From Fimbriimonadaceae bacterium (lineage in GTDB: Bacteria > Armatimonadota > Fimbriimonadia > Fimbriimonadales > Fimbriimonadaceae), in NCBI GenBank assembly GCA_019694835.1, contig JAIBBE010000243.1, positions 1 through 8,856 on the forward strand: a DNA stretch of 8,856 nt. The letters run 5' to 3'. A program made the position numbers and the translations under genes. Numbering within the stretch: the first letter of the stretch is position 1; each line of letters begins with the position of its first letter. Positions 1-7,240 of the stretch are shown piece after piece. Under the pieces are notes generated by a model. That model was not told the DNA's origin. It was given only the letters and a program-made list of their open reading frames with translations, and did not search any database.

Positions 1-1104
1 AAAGCCGCGCGCTGTGCGTTCGCGGTTATCCACGTAATGAAACAACATCGGGTATGGATGATCCAGGCTGTCGTACCTACCCCGGAAGGGAGGCATGAAT
101 CGCAACATGAAGTAGTCGAGTCCTCCCATGGGGGTGCTTAGGAGGGCTTCTTTCACGTTCTCAACGGTTTGAGGAAGGTGCCCGTCGGATGATATGTCGA
201 TGCAGACTGGGAAGGCGCCCGCAAAGAACCCTATTGACTGCGTGATGTCCGCATCGTCGAAGAAGGATTCGCGTTGGGCGCTCATCACGTACAGCGGCAA
301 CGTCGCGCGCGGCTGCAGGTCGCGGCAGGCGTGGCTGAAGGCTGCAAGCAACAAATGGAAGGCGTTCGCCTGGTAGCTCTCCACCGCGTGATCCAGGCTC
401 GAGACATGGTCAGCGGTGGAAAGTAGGTGTGTGGTGTGATGGACCATTTCCTTCTGCAGCGCGTACGAACGCTGCCTTTTGTCTGGTAAGAACGCCTCGC
501 CTCGCGCTACCACGGTCTGCCAGTGAGCGGCGGCGTCTGGCAATAACCCTTTGTCTGCGTAGCGGTCCAAGCGCAGACACCAGTCGAAGTAGGAAATGCT
601 GCGGCCGGGAGAGATCGGCTCGTCTGCACAGTGTCGTCGAAACTCATCCAGAAAGACCTCCCAGGAGGTGCGATCGAAGACTAAGTGATGAAACAGAAAG
701 AAGAGCACCTGCGAGTGTCGGTCTTGGTAATTCTCGAAGAGAATCACCCGGTAGAGATGACCTTTGCTCAAGTCAAATTCACGCTGAAGCGCGGCGCAGC
801 GCTCGGAGATGGTGGCGTCGTGTTCAGCCAGCGGGACGCTCCGGAGGTCCACGCGAGCAACGCATCGCTCGCTACCCAGCTCTTGGTAGAACTGCCGCCA
901 TTCGCCGGCAGCACGCTCCTCGAAGCGCGCCGTAAGGATGGGGTGCTTGTGCACGATTCTGTGCACCGCATCCTCGATGAGGTCGGGCTCGATGCGTTCG
1001 TTCAATTCAATGACGAACGGGCTGTTAAAGATGTTGCGATCAACCAGATCTCGCTGGAAGAACCGGTGCTGTACGGCTGACAATCCGAAGCCGTCATAGG
1101 GGTT
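1..1104 (-). other. Epimerization-like domain with lost catalytic glutamate, cut at window edge
   Basis: The first 368 residues of an epimerization-family domain are visible. LSAVQHRFFQ, FNSPFVIEL and GEWRQFYQEL follow the pattern LTPIQ.WFF, HFNQS and WRQ of epimerases. The active-site motif (670-690) is HHLVFDR followed by TSWEV, against HHLVxDG.SWR. The epimerase motif EGHGRE aligns with MSAQRE (268-285), so the glutamate thought to take part in proton transfer is methionine. RTVGWFT is QSIGFFA, and PxxGxGYG is PMGGLDYF. The fold is probably kept, but epimerase chemistry is doubtful. The FNYLG region would lie beyond base 1. Confidence 0.78.
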
Positions 1105-4100
1105 TGACCGGATAGATGCAGCGGCCTCGGTTATCAGTGGTCGGACGGTATGTGCCAGCTCGCGAATCGTCGGATGGCGAAAAAGGTCGTTTGCGGAGAG
1201 AGTGTATCCACCCTGCTGCAGTAAGCTTACGATCTCTAGCGCCTTCAGTGAGTGCCCGCCGAGCGCGTAGAAATTGTCGTCTATGCCCACCTCTTCGCGC
1301 TCGAAGGCCTTGCACCATATGGCGACCAGCACGCGCTCCACCTGGGTCTCTGGTGCATTGTGGGCCTTGGGCGGTGGTGCCGTCTTGACGTATGTGGTGA
1401 GTTCATGTCTGTCAACTTTTCCGTTGGGGGTTAGTGGGAGGTTCGACAGTTCGACCAAGTGCCCGGGGACCATGTAGTGCGGCAGGGTCTTACGTAGATG
1501 CGTTTTGAGCAGACTTTCGTCGAGGCGTTCAGCCGAGGTGTAGTAGGCGATGAGCTGATCGCCTTTCACAACGACGGCGCATTGTCCGATGAGTGGGTGT
1601 TCGGCCAACCGTGCTTCGATCTCGGCCGGTTCGATCCGAAATCCTCTCAGCTTTATTTGTTGATCGATCCGCCCCAGGAAGACCATTTCCCCGTTTTCCT
1701 GCCATTTGACGAGGTCCCCGGATTTGTACATAACGGCGCCGGGTGCGGATGGGTCGGGTACAAAGCGCTGACTAGTGAGCCTTGGATCCCCCCAATATCC
1801 TTGACTGACGCCGTCCCCACCGATGTAGAGCTCGCCGGGCACGCCGACGGGGAGCTGTTGCCGGTTAGCGTCGAGGACATACAGGGTGGTATTGGGCACC
1901 GATCTTCCGATGGGCACAATGTCATCGACTGCATTGACAGTGTGACTGTTGCTAATCACGGTGACTTCGGTCGGACCGTATACGTTGACCAGTATGCCGG
2001 GACCAAGATGGGTGAAGGCCTTCTTTACGTGCGCCGTCGATGCGGCTTCACCGCCGAACAGCACCTTGCGTAGTGGGGCGAAAATTGTTGGGTCGTAGTC
2101 GATGTACGCATTGAACAGGGCGGTTGCGATCGTTACGATGCTGACGCCGGTCTTGTCGATGACCGCGGCCACACGCCTGGGATCACTGGCATCGTCTTGT
2201 TCGGCTAGTACTAGTGTGGCGCCGTTCAGTAACGCGCCGAATATGTCGAACACCGACAGATCGAACACATAGTTGACCAGCTGCAGGATCTTGTCCTCGG
2301 GTTCGATGGTGATGTAATCCGCTCCCATCACCGTTCGAATCACATTGTGGTGGCCTACCGCGACCCCCTTCGGCGCGCCTGTGGACCCAGAGGTGTACAT
2401 GATGTAGGCCGGCGCGACTGGCGGTCCCAGAACTGGAAGACCAGAGATGTCGGCTTCGGCATCCTGCGCCGCGCGGATCATCGCTTCCGTCAGGCACACC
2501 CGGGCTCCGCTGTCTCGCAGGATCGACTGAATTCGCTCGCGCGGATATCTTGGGTCGATAGGGACGTAAGCCCCGCCCAGCCGCAGTATGGACCAAATGC
2601 CCACCACCATGTCCACCGACCGCGCCGTCATCAAAGCGACCGGTTCCCCCGGCCTGGCACCCAAGTCCAATAGTCGAGCCGCCATCGCCTCCGCGCGCGT
2701 ATGCAAGTCCGAATAGGTCAGCACCTCTTCGCGGAAATGCACAGCAACGTGTCGCGGATAGCGCCGCACAGACTCTTCAAAAAGCTGAAAGAGCGACCTC
2801 TCCCTCGGACGCAACGCCAAAGAGTTCGCAACACCCACCCCGCTTCCGACGCCACCTGTTGGCAGCCAGGTGAGCATGCGAAGTGGTTTCGCAGGGTTCA
2901 CCACGACGTCCGATATCAGCTGAACGAGAGACTCCGCCATGCGCCGGACGGTGCTCTCTCGAAACAGTCTGGTGGCGTAAGTGAATGAGAGATTTACCCC
3001 ATCGGCGAACTCGAACGCCTCGACCGTTAAGTCGACCTTAGCTGACGCATCCGGAAGCGGGTACGGCTCGATGCGAAGGCCTTCGATGTCCAGGACTGCT
3101 GGCCCCGTCGATTGAAACGCGAAGATTGTGTCGAAGAGAGGATTTCGTGAGGGATCCCTTTCCTCCTGAGCCAGACGCACTATCCGGTCGAACGGATAGT
3201 CCTGGTGCTCTATCGCAGACAGTGCTTTCGTCTTTACTGATTCGAGGTAGTCACTAAAGGCCACGTCGGACTGGGGGCTTGTCCTAATGGGCACCATATT
3301 GACAAACATCCCAGCTACCGAATGCAAGTCGGCGTGCATCCGGTTGGCGACGGGTATTCCGACAATCAGATCCTCCTGTCCCGAGTACTTGTGCAGCAGA
3401 ACGGTGTAGGCGGCGAGGAGAGACACGAACAGCGTCGTATGGTGTGACTTCGCGAGGTCGCGGAGCCGGACTGTCTGCTCCGAGCCCAGACGAATCGTTA
3501 TCGTGTGACCGTCGAAGTTCGCTTCGGGAGGGCGAGGAAAGTCGAGCGGCAGCTCCAACAGTGGAAGAGGACCTTGTAACTGCAGCAGCCAGTACTGCTC
3601 CTGGGGCCGGTAATTTCCGCACTCCCATTCGCGCTGCTGCCACAGGGTAAAGTCCGTGTATTGCAAGGGGCTTGGTTCAAGCTGCACATCTCGATAGAGC
3701 TGGCTTATTTCGCGCATAAACATGGCTTCCGTGACACCGTCCGAGACGATGTGATGATTCGCCACAATGAGGATGTGCCGCTGGTCGCCTACGGTCAGCA
3801 GGCTGGCGCGGAGAAGAGGAGGCGAGGCTAGGTCGTAATCTGCCCGCAGTTGGGACGCGACAACCGGTACAGCGGACTCCGTTCCTTCCGCGCGCGCGAG
3901 CCGAAAATCGACCCTGTCGACGACAGTCTTGACCGGAACGCCATTACGGACCACGAATCCGCTCCGAAACGCCTCGTGTCGCTGAACCACTTTGCGAATG
4001 GCGTTCTCAACCTTCTCGATGTCGAGAGGTCCTTCGATGAGCATGGGAAAGATGTTGTTGTAACTGTGATTCCATTTCGTCGTGTGCTGGTGTGCATACA

Positions 4101-7100
4101 CCATGCGCTCGGAAAAACTCAGCGGATAACATGGGAGTCTGGGGTTGCGCAGGATTCGGGTGCGGTGACGGCGCGGGGCGCTTCTCGGGCCGGCTAGATG
4201 AACGGCCAGTTCGGCGATCGTGGGATGCTCGAAGATCTCATGCAACGGGACCGGTACCTCGAACGCTTGCTCGAGCCGACTAGACAAGATTGCGGCGGTC
4301 AGCGAGTGGCCGCCACAGTCGAAGAAGCTCCGGCTTACACTGACGACCGAGCAGTCGAGTATTTCACTCCAAATGGCCGCGATCGTCATCTCGGCCTCGG
4401 TTACCGGCGGTTGCTCCGCATGTACAACAACGGCTTCCGGCGTGGCCCAGAGCAGGCGTCGACGATCGATCTTGCCGTTGCGATCCAGGGGCATCGCGTC
4501 CACCACGAAAAGGGTGGCCGGGACCATGTAGCCGGGTAAGTGCCGCCTAGCATGGGCAGTAAGTTCGTCGGACGTCAGTGAAGCGTCGGCGGCACGAGTG
4601 CAGAACGCCTGCAGGCACTTATCGCCCCGCATATTCACTCGGACGATTACTGCCGCCTCTTTCACCCCTGGGTGACTTTGAAGCACTGCCTCGATCTCGC
4701 CCGGCTCGATCCGCATACCGCGGATCTTCACTTGCCAGTCCCTGCGTCCAAGAAATTCGACGGTGCCGTCGTCGCGCCACTTCGCAATGTCTCCGGTTCG
4801 ATAGACGCGTTCGCCAGCGATGGACACAAACTTTTGCGCGGTCAAGTCTTCGTCCAGATAGCCAGCCGCGAGTCCGTCCCCCGCGATACATAACTCACCG
4901 CTTACCCCCAGGGGCACCTGCGACCGACCATTCAAGATCAATACGCGAGTATTGGACAGCGGATATCCGACGGGAACACTGGTTGCGTCTTCTGCCAGAC
5001 CATCGACCGGGAAATACGTCGTAGAGAAGGTGCTTTCTGTGGGCCCATAAAGGTGCAGCAACTTGCCCGCACCAAGTCGCATCACAGCTTTCCGCATGTG
5101 ATCGGCAGATGCGCGCTCACCACCGGTCAAAATCTTCCGCAGCCCGACTAAGGCGTCCAGTTTCTCGTCGACCATGGCGTTGAACAGGGAGGTCGTCATG
5201 AAAGTGACGGATACGCGCTCGTTGTCGAGCAGTGTGGCAATGCGACTCAGATCCCCTCGCGAATCGCTGTCCACAAGGATGAGGGTTGCTCCGTTGAGCA
5301 GAGCTCCGAACACCTCCATCAGTGATGCGTCAAAGGCGAGACTTGCCAATTGGAGCAGGCGGTCCGACGGGTGAATCACGAGGTAGTTGGAATCGACGAC
5401 CGTCCGTACGACATTGAAGTGCCGCACGAGAGTGCCCTTTGGATCTCCAGTCGAACCGGACGTATACAGCACACAAGCGACGGCAGATGGGTCGCGTTCT
5501 CGCAAGGGCTGCGGGTGGGCGGGATAACGCTCGGCAAGCTTCAGATCAACGATCGAGAAATCCAAGTCCTGGACTGGACGATGTTCGGCGACAAGGAACT
5601 TTGCCGAGCTCGATTGCAGCATTTGCGCGATCCTCGCGGCGGGCAGATCCGGCGAGATCGGTAGGTATGCGCACTCGGCCTTGAGGATTCCCAACAAGCC
5701 GGCCACCATGTTGACTGAAGGATCCGCCCACAGCGCAACTACATCGCCGGTATTAGCGCCTTGGGCTCGCAACATATTCGCCACTCGATTGGCCCGCTCG
5801 TCCAACTCGCGATAGTCGATCGTCTTGTTCCGGTACCGAAGTGCCGGATCCTCGGCCGACCTGACCGCTTGTTCTGCAAAGAGCCGATCGAGTGTCTTCC
5901 ACGGGTATGGGCGAGCTGTGTCGTTAAACGAAGCGATTCGCTTCCGCTCACTAGCCGAGAGAATGTCGATGTCTGCCAAAGCGCCTGCAGGCGAGCCGAT
6001 GAGCGCATCAACAACCGCGCAGTAGTGCTTCGCCATTCGCTCGATGGTCGACGAGTCAAAGATCGAGGTCGCGAATTCGATCGAAAACTCAAGCCGGTCA
6101 TCTACTTCCAGCAACCCGAATGTTAGGTCGAACTCTGCCTTCTCGTGGATGAACTGCCGAGGCGCCACCTCGAGTTCGTCATACGCTTGTGTTTGTAGAC
6201 TCTGATGGAAGAAGAGGACGTCGTATAGTGGGTTGCGACTCGGATCACGCGTCGGCCTCAACTTCTCCACGAGGCAGCGCACATCGTAGCGGGAATGCAG
6301 TCGCCCTTCGCGCACCGCATCGCTTACCTCAGCCATAAACGCACGGGCAGTCTTATCCGGACTGACATTGGCGCGAATCGGCAATGTATTCATGAACATG
6401 CCGACGACTTCCGCCAGTTCGTCGCATGGTCGGACTTCGTGTGGCGTACCGATCACAAGGTCTTCTTGGAAGCCGTATTTTGCGAGCAGCACGAATACGG
6501 CCGTCATCGCAACATCAGGCAAGGGGACTCCGTGCGAGGCTGCGAACGCACGTAACTTCTTGGTCCGGCGCGTACCCATCGGGAAGTGCCGAATCGTGCC
6601 GCGAAAGTCGAAGACGGTAGGTCGAACGTGGTCGACGGGCAGCTGCAAAACCGGAAGTTCGCCCGCGAACTTGGAGAGCCAGAATTCTTCGTCTGCCGCT
6701 GAGTGCTCCACCCGGGTCTGTACCTGCGAACCGTAAGAGCCGCGGATCTCCGGGAGGGGCATGTTGTGATACAGCCGGAACAGATCCCGAACGAGGATGT
6801 CCTCCGACCCGAGATCGCAGACGATGTGGTGGATATCCATCACGAGTACATACAAGGCCTCATGCTCGGCGCAATCGGACACACGCAGGAGAGCCGCTCT
6901 CAGCAACGGAGCCTCGTCCAGTGCGAACGGTCTGATGAAGTCGGTGATCTTCTTCGAGACATCCTTGGCCGCAACATTTTCGAGGTAGACCAACTCGAAC
7001 GACGAGACTTCGCGGATTGCTTGCATCGGCTCGGTGCCGTACAGCGAAAAGGTTGCACGAAGTTGCTCGTGACGTTGCACCAACCGCAGGAGTGCCTGTT

Positions 7101-7239
7101 CGAGCCGCCAAGGGTCCACCTTGCCACGGAGTGTCCGGACTACTGGCGCGTTATATGCGGTGCTTAGGGGATTCAAACGGTGGATGATCCACAGGCGTTG
7201 TTGCGCAGATGCGAGTCGGTGCGCGCTCGTCGCTGGCAC
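1..7239 (-). CDS. Nonribosomal peptide synthetase, C-A-PCP-C-A-PCP-E-like, 3' end outside window
   Basis: A GTG at 7237-7239 opens a frame of 2413 codons that reaches base 1 with no stop, found by translating the reverse complement. It encodes a two-module cytoplasmic peptide synthetase that selects two amino acids, activates them with ATP, loads them on carriers and condenses them with the upstream chain. Domains by residue are: C1 6-440 (HHIVCDL 137-143), A1 447-935 (YTSGSTG, LYGPTEST, YRTGD, NGK Lys923), PCP1 945-1016 (GGHSL, Ser979), C2 1036-1455 (HHIVSDG 1162-1168), A2 1480-1955 (YTSGSTG, VYGPTEVT, YKSGD, Lys1941), PCP2 1963-2033 (GGHSL, Ser1997), and an epimerase-like domain from about 2046 (HHLVFDR 2184-2190) cut by the edge. 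Only about seven residues precede the C1 core, so no N-terminal docking domain of normal size is present. The start is supported by GGAG and by the absence of any earlier start codon. The product is unknown. Confidence 0.95.
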   Translation of the reverse strand, partial: MPATSAHRLASAQQRLWIIHRLNPLSTAYNAPVVRTLRGKVDPWRLEQALLRLVQRHEQLRATFSLYGTEPMQAIREVSSFELVYLENVAAKDVSKKITDFIRPFALDEAPLLRAALLRVSDCAEHEALYVLVMDIHHIVCDLGSEDILVRDLFRLYHNMPLPEIRGSYGSQVQTRVEHSAADEEFWLSKFAGELPVLQLPVDHVRPTVFDFRGTIRHFPMGTRRTKKLRAFAASHGVPLPDVAMTAVFVLLAKYGFQEDLVIGTPHEVRPCDELAEVVGMFMNTLPIRANVSPDKTARAFMAEVSDAVREGRLHSRYDVRCLVEKLRPTRDPSRNPLYDVLFFHQSLQTQAYDELEVAPRQFIHEKAEFDLTFGLLEVDDRLEFSIEFATSIFDSSTIERMAKHYCAVVDALIGSPAGALADIDILSASERKRIASFNDTARPYPWKTLDRLFAEQAVRSAEDPALRYRNKTIDYRELDERANRVANMLRAQGANTGDVVALWADPSVNMVAGLLGILKAECAYLPISPDLPAARIAQMLQSSSAKFLVAEHRPVQDLDFSIVDLKLAERYPAHPQPLRERDPSAVACVLYTSGSTGDPKGTLVRHFNVVRTVVDSNYLVIHPSDRLLQLASLAFDASLMEVFGALLNGATLILVDSDSRGDLSRIATLLDNERVSVTFMTTSLFNAMVDEKLDALVGLRKILTGGERASADHMRKAVMRLGAGKLLHLYGPTESTFSTTYFPVDGLAEDATSVPVGYPLSNTRVLILNGRSQVPLGVSGELCIAGDGLAAGYLDEDLTAQKFVSIAGERVYRTGDIAKWRDDGTVEFLGRRDWQVKIRGMRIEPGEIEAVLQSHPGVKEAAVIVRVNMRGDKCLQAFCTRAADASLTSDELTAHARRHLPGYMVPATLFVVDAMPLDRNGKIDRRRLLWATPEAVVVHAEQPPVTEAEMTIAAIWSEILDCSVVSVSRSFFDCGGHSLTAAILSSRLEQAFEVPVPLHEIFEHPTIAELAVHLAGPRSAPRRHRTRILRNPRLPCYPLSFSERMVYAHQHTTKWNHSYNNIFPMLIEGPLDIEKVENAIRKVVQRHEAFRSGFVVRNGVPVKTVVDRVDFRLARAEGTESAVPVVASQLRADYDLASPPLLRASLLTVGDQRHILIVANHHIVSDGVTEAMFMREISQLYRDVQLEPSPLQYTDFTLWQQREWECGNYRPQEQYWLLQLQGPLPLLELPLDFPRPPEANFDGHTITIRLGSEQTVRLRDLAKSHHTTLFVSLLAAYTVLLHKYSGQEDLIVGIPVANRMHADLHSVAGMFVNMVPIRTSPQSDVAFSDYLESVKTKALSAIEHQDYPFDRIVRLAQEERDPSRNPLFDTIFAFQSTGPAVLDIEGLRIEPYPLPDASAKVDLTVEAFEFADGVNLSFTYATRLFRESTVRRMAESLVQLISDVVVNPAKPLRMLTWLPTGGVGSGVGVANSLALRPRERSLFQLFEESVRRYPRHVAVHFREEVLTYSDLHTRAEAMAARLLDLGARPGEPVALMTARSVDMVVGIWSILRLGGAYVPIDPRYPRERIQSILRDSGARVCLTEAMIRAAQDAEADISGLPVLGPPVAPAYIMYTSGSTGAPKGVAVGHHNVIRTVMGADYITIEPEDKILQLVNYVFDLSVFDIFGALLNGATLVLAEQDDASDPRRVAAVIDKTGVSIVTIATALFNAYIDYDPTIFAPLRKVLFGGEAASTAHVKKAFTHLGPGILVNVYGPTEVTVISNSHTVNAVDDIVPIGRSVPNTTLYVLDANRQQLPVGVPGELYIGGDGVSQGYWGDPRLTSQRFVPDPSAPGAVMYKSGDLVKWQENGEMVFLGRIDQQIKLRGFRIEPAEIEARLAEHPLIGQCAVVVKGDQLIAYYTSAERLDESLLKTHLRKTLPHYMVPGHLVELSNLPLTPNGKVDRHELTTYVKTAPPPKAHNAPETQVERVLVAIWCKAFEREEVGIDDNFYALGGHSLKALEIVSLLQQGGYTLSANDLFRHPTIRELAHTVRPLITEAAASIRSNPYDGFGLSAVQHRFFQRDLVDRNIFNSPFVIELNERIEPDLIEDAVHRIVHKHPILTARFEERAAGEWRQFYQELGSERCVARVDLRSVPLAEHDATISERCAALQREFDLSKGHLYRVILFENYQDRHSQVLFFLFHHLVFDRTSWEVFLDEFRRHCADEPISPGRSISYFDWCLRLDRYADKGLLPDAAAHWQTVVARGEAFLPDKRQRSYALQKEMVHHTTHLLSTADHVSSLDHAVESYQANAFHLLLAAFSHACRDLQPRATLPLYVMSAQRESFFDDADITQSIGFFAGAFPVCIDISSDGHLPQTVENVKEALLSTPMGGLDYFMLRFMPPFRGRYDSLDHPYPMLFHYVDNRERTARGF
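1141..1353 (-). other. PCP2 (thiolation) domain
   Basis: The segment VGIDDNFYALGGHSLKALEIV carries the attachment serine (Ser1997, bases 1249-1251), and ANDLFRHPTIRELA closes the domain. Although an epimerase-like domain follows, the motif is GGHSL, the form usually seen before condensation domains and unlike the GGDSI of the upstream protein's carrier. Confidence 0.93.
1375..2802 (-). other. Adenylation domain A2, unrecognised pocket code
   Basis: This domain activates the second amino acid of the protein. Motifs are VLTYSDL, GGAYVPIDPRYPRERI, IMYTSGSTGAPKG, FDLSVFDIFGALL, VYGPTEVT, GELYIGGDG, YKSGDLVKW, IKLRGFRIEPAEIE and PNGKVDR. The pocket read by eye is D1660, L1661, F1664, T1703, L1727, G1729, V1753, V1761, I1762 and K1941. 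It starts D-L like known Asp and Cys codes, but the other positions do not follow those, so no substrate is assigned. The essential ATP-binding and lysine positions are all present, so it should be active. Confidence 0.9.
2875..4134 (-). other. Condensation domain C2, intact active site
   Basis: This domain joins the PCP1-bound chain to the residue on PCP2. It begins YPLSFSERMVYAHQ, then shows RHEAFRSGF, HHIVSDG (3736-3756, fully canonical), VAGMFVNMVPIR, HQDYPFDRIV and RDPSRNPLFDTIF. The order and spacing match LCL-type condensation domains. It is the only one of the four superfamily domains in the window with an unaltered HHxxxDG. Confidence 0.92.
4192..4407 (-). other. PCP1 (thiolation) domain
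   Basis: SFFDCGGHSL carries the phosphopantetheine serine (Ser979, bases 4303-4305). A cysteine replaces the usual leucine before GGHS. VPLHEIFEHPTIAELA, a standard last helix, closes the domain. The GGHSL form fits its position before an ordinary condensation domain. Confidence 0.93.
4435..5901 (-). other. Adenylation domain A1, hydrophobic pocket
   Basis: This domain activates the first amino acid of the protein as an aminoacyl-AMP. The core motifs are in order: TIDYREL, LYTSGSTGDPKG, FDASLMEVFGALL, LYGPTEST, GELCIAGDGLAAGYL, YRTGDIAKW, VKIRGMRIEPGEIE and NGKIDR. Aligning by eye with the gramicidin synthetase A pocket gives D637, A638, M641, F680, L704, G706, L730, F738, S739 and K923. Asp at the first position and Lys at the last are the usual contacts to the substrate amino and carboxyl groups. 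The D-A-x-F-L-G pattern suggests an aliphatic residue such as Leu, Ile or Val, but I do not recognise an exact match. Confidence 0.9.
5920..7224 (-). other. Condensation domain C1 (LCL-like), atypical HHIVCDL motif
   Basis: This domain would form the peptide bond between the chain on the upstream protein's carrier and the residue on PCP1. SAQQRLW (residues 11-17) is the first motif in the form found in LCL-type domains (both partners L). RHEQLRATF, GMFMNTLPIR and RDPSRNPLYDVLF follow in the expected order. The active-site motif is HHIVCDL, so both histidines and the aspartate are kept but the final glycine is leucine. Length and the remaining motifs look normal, so it is probably functional. 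Confidence 0.88.
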
Positions 7240-7240
7240 T

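Noticed and set aside
429..2073. Open frames on the plus strand here (such as 429-935 and 1498-2073) and similar ones across the window
   Set aside because: They lie antisense to one continuous minus-strand NRPS frame with clear domain motifs. Their translations show no family resemblance and they lack supporting start context.
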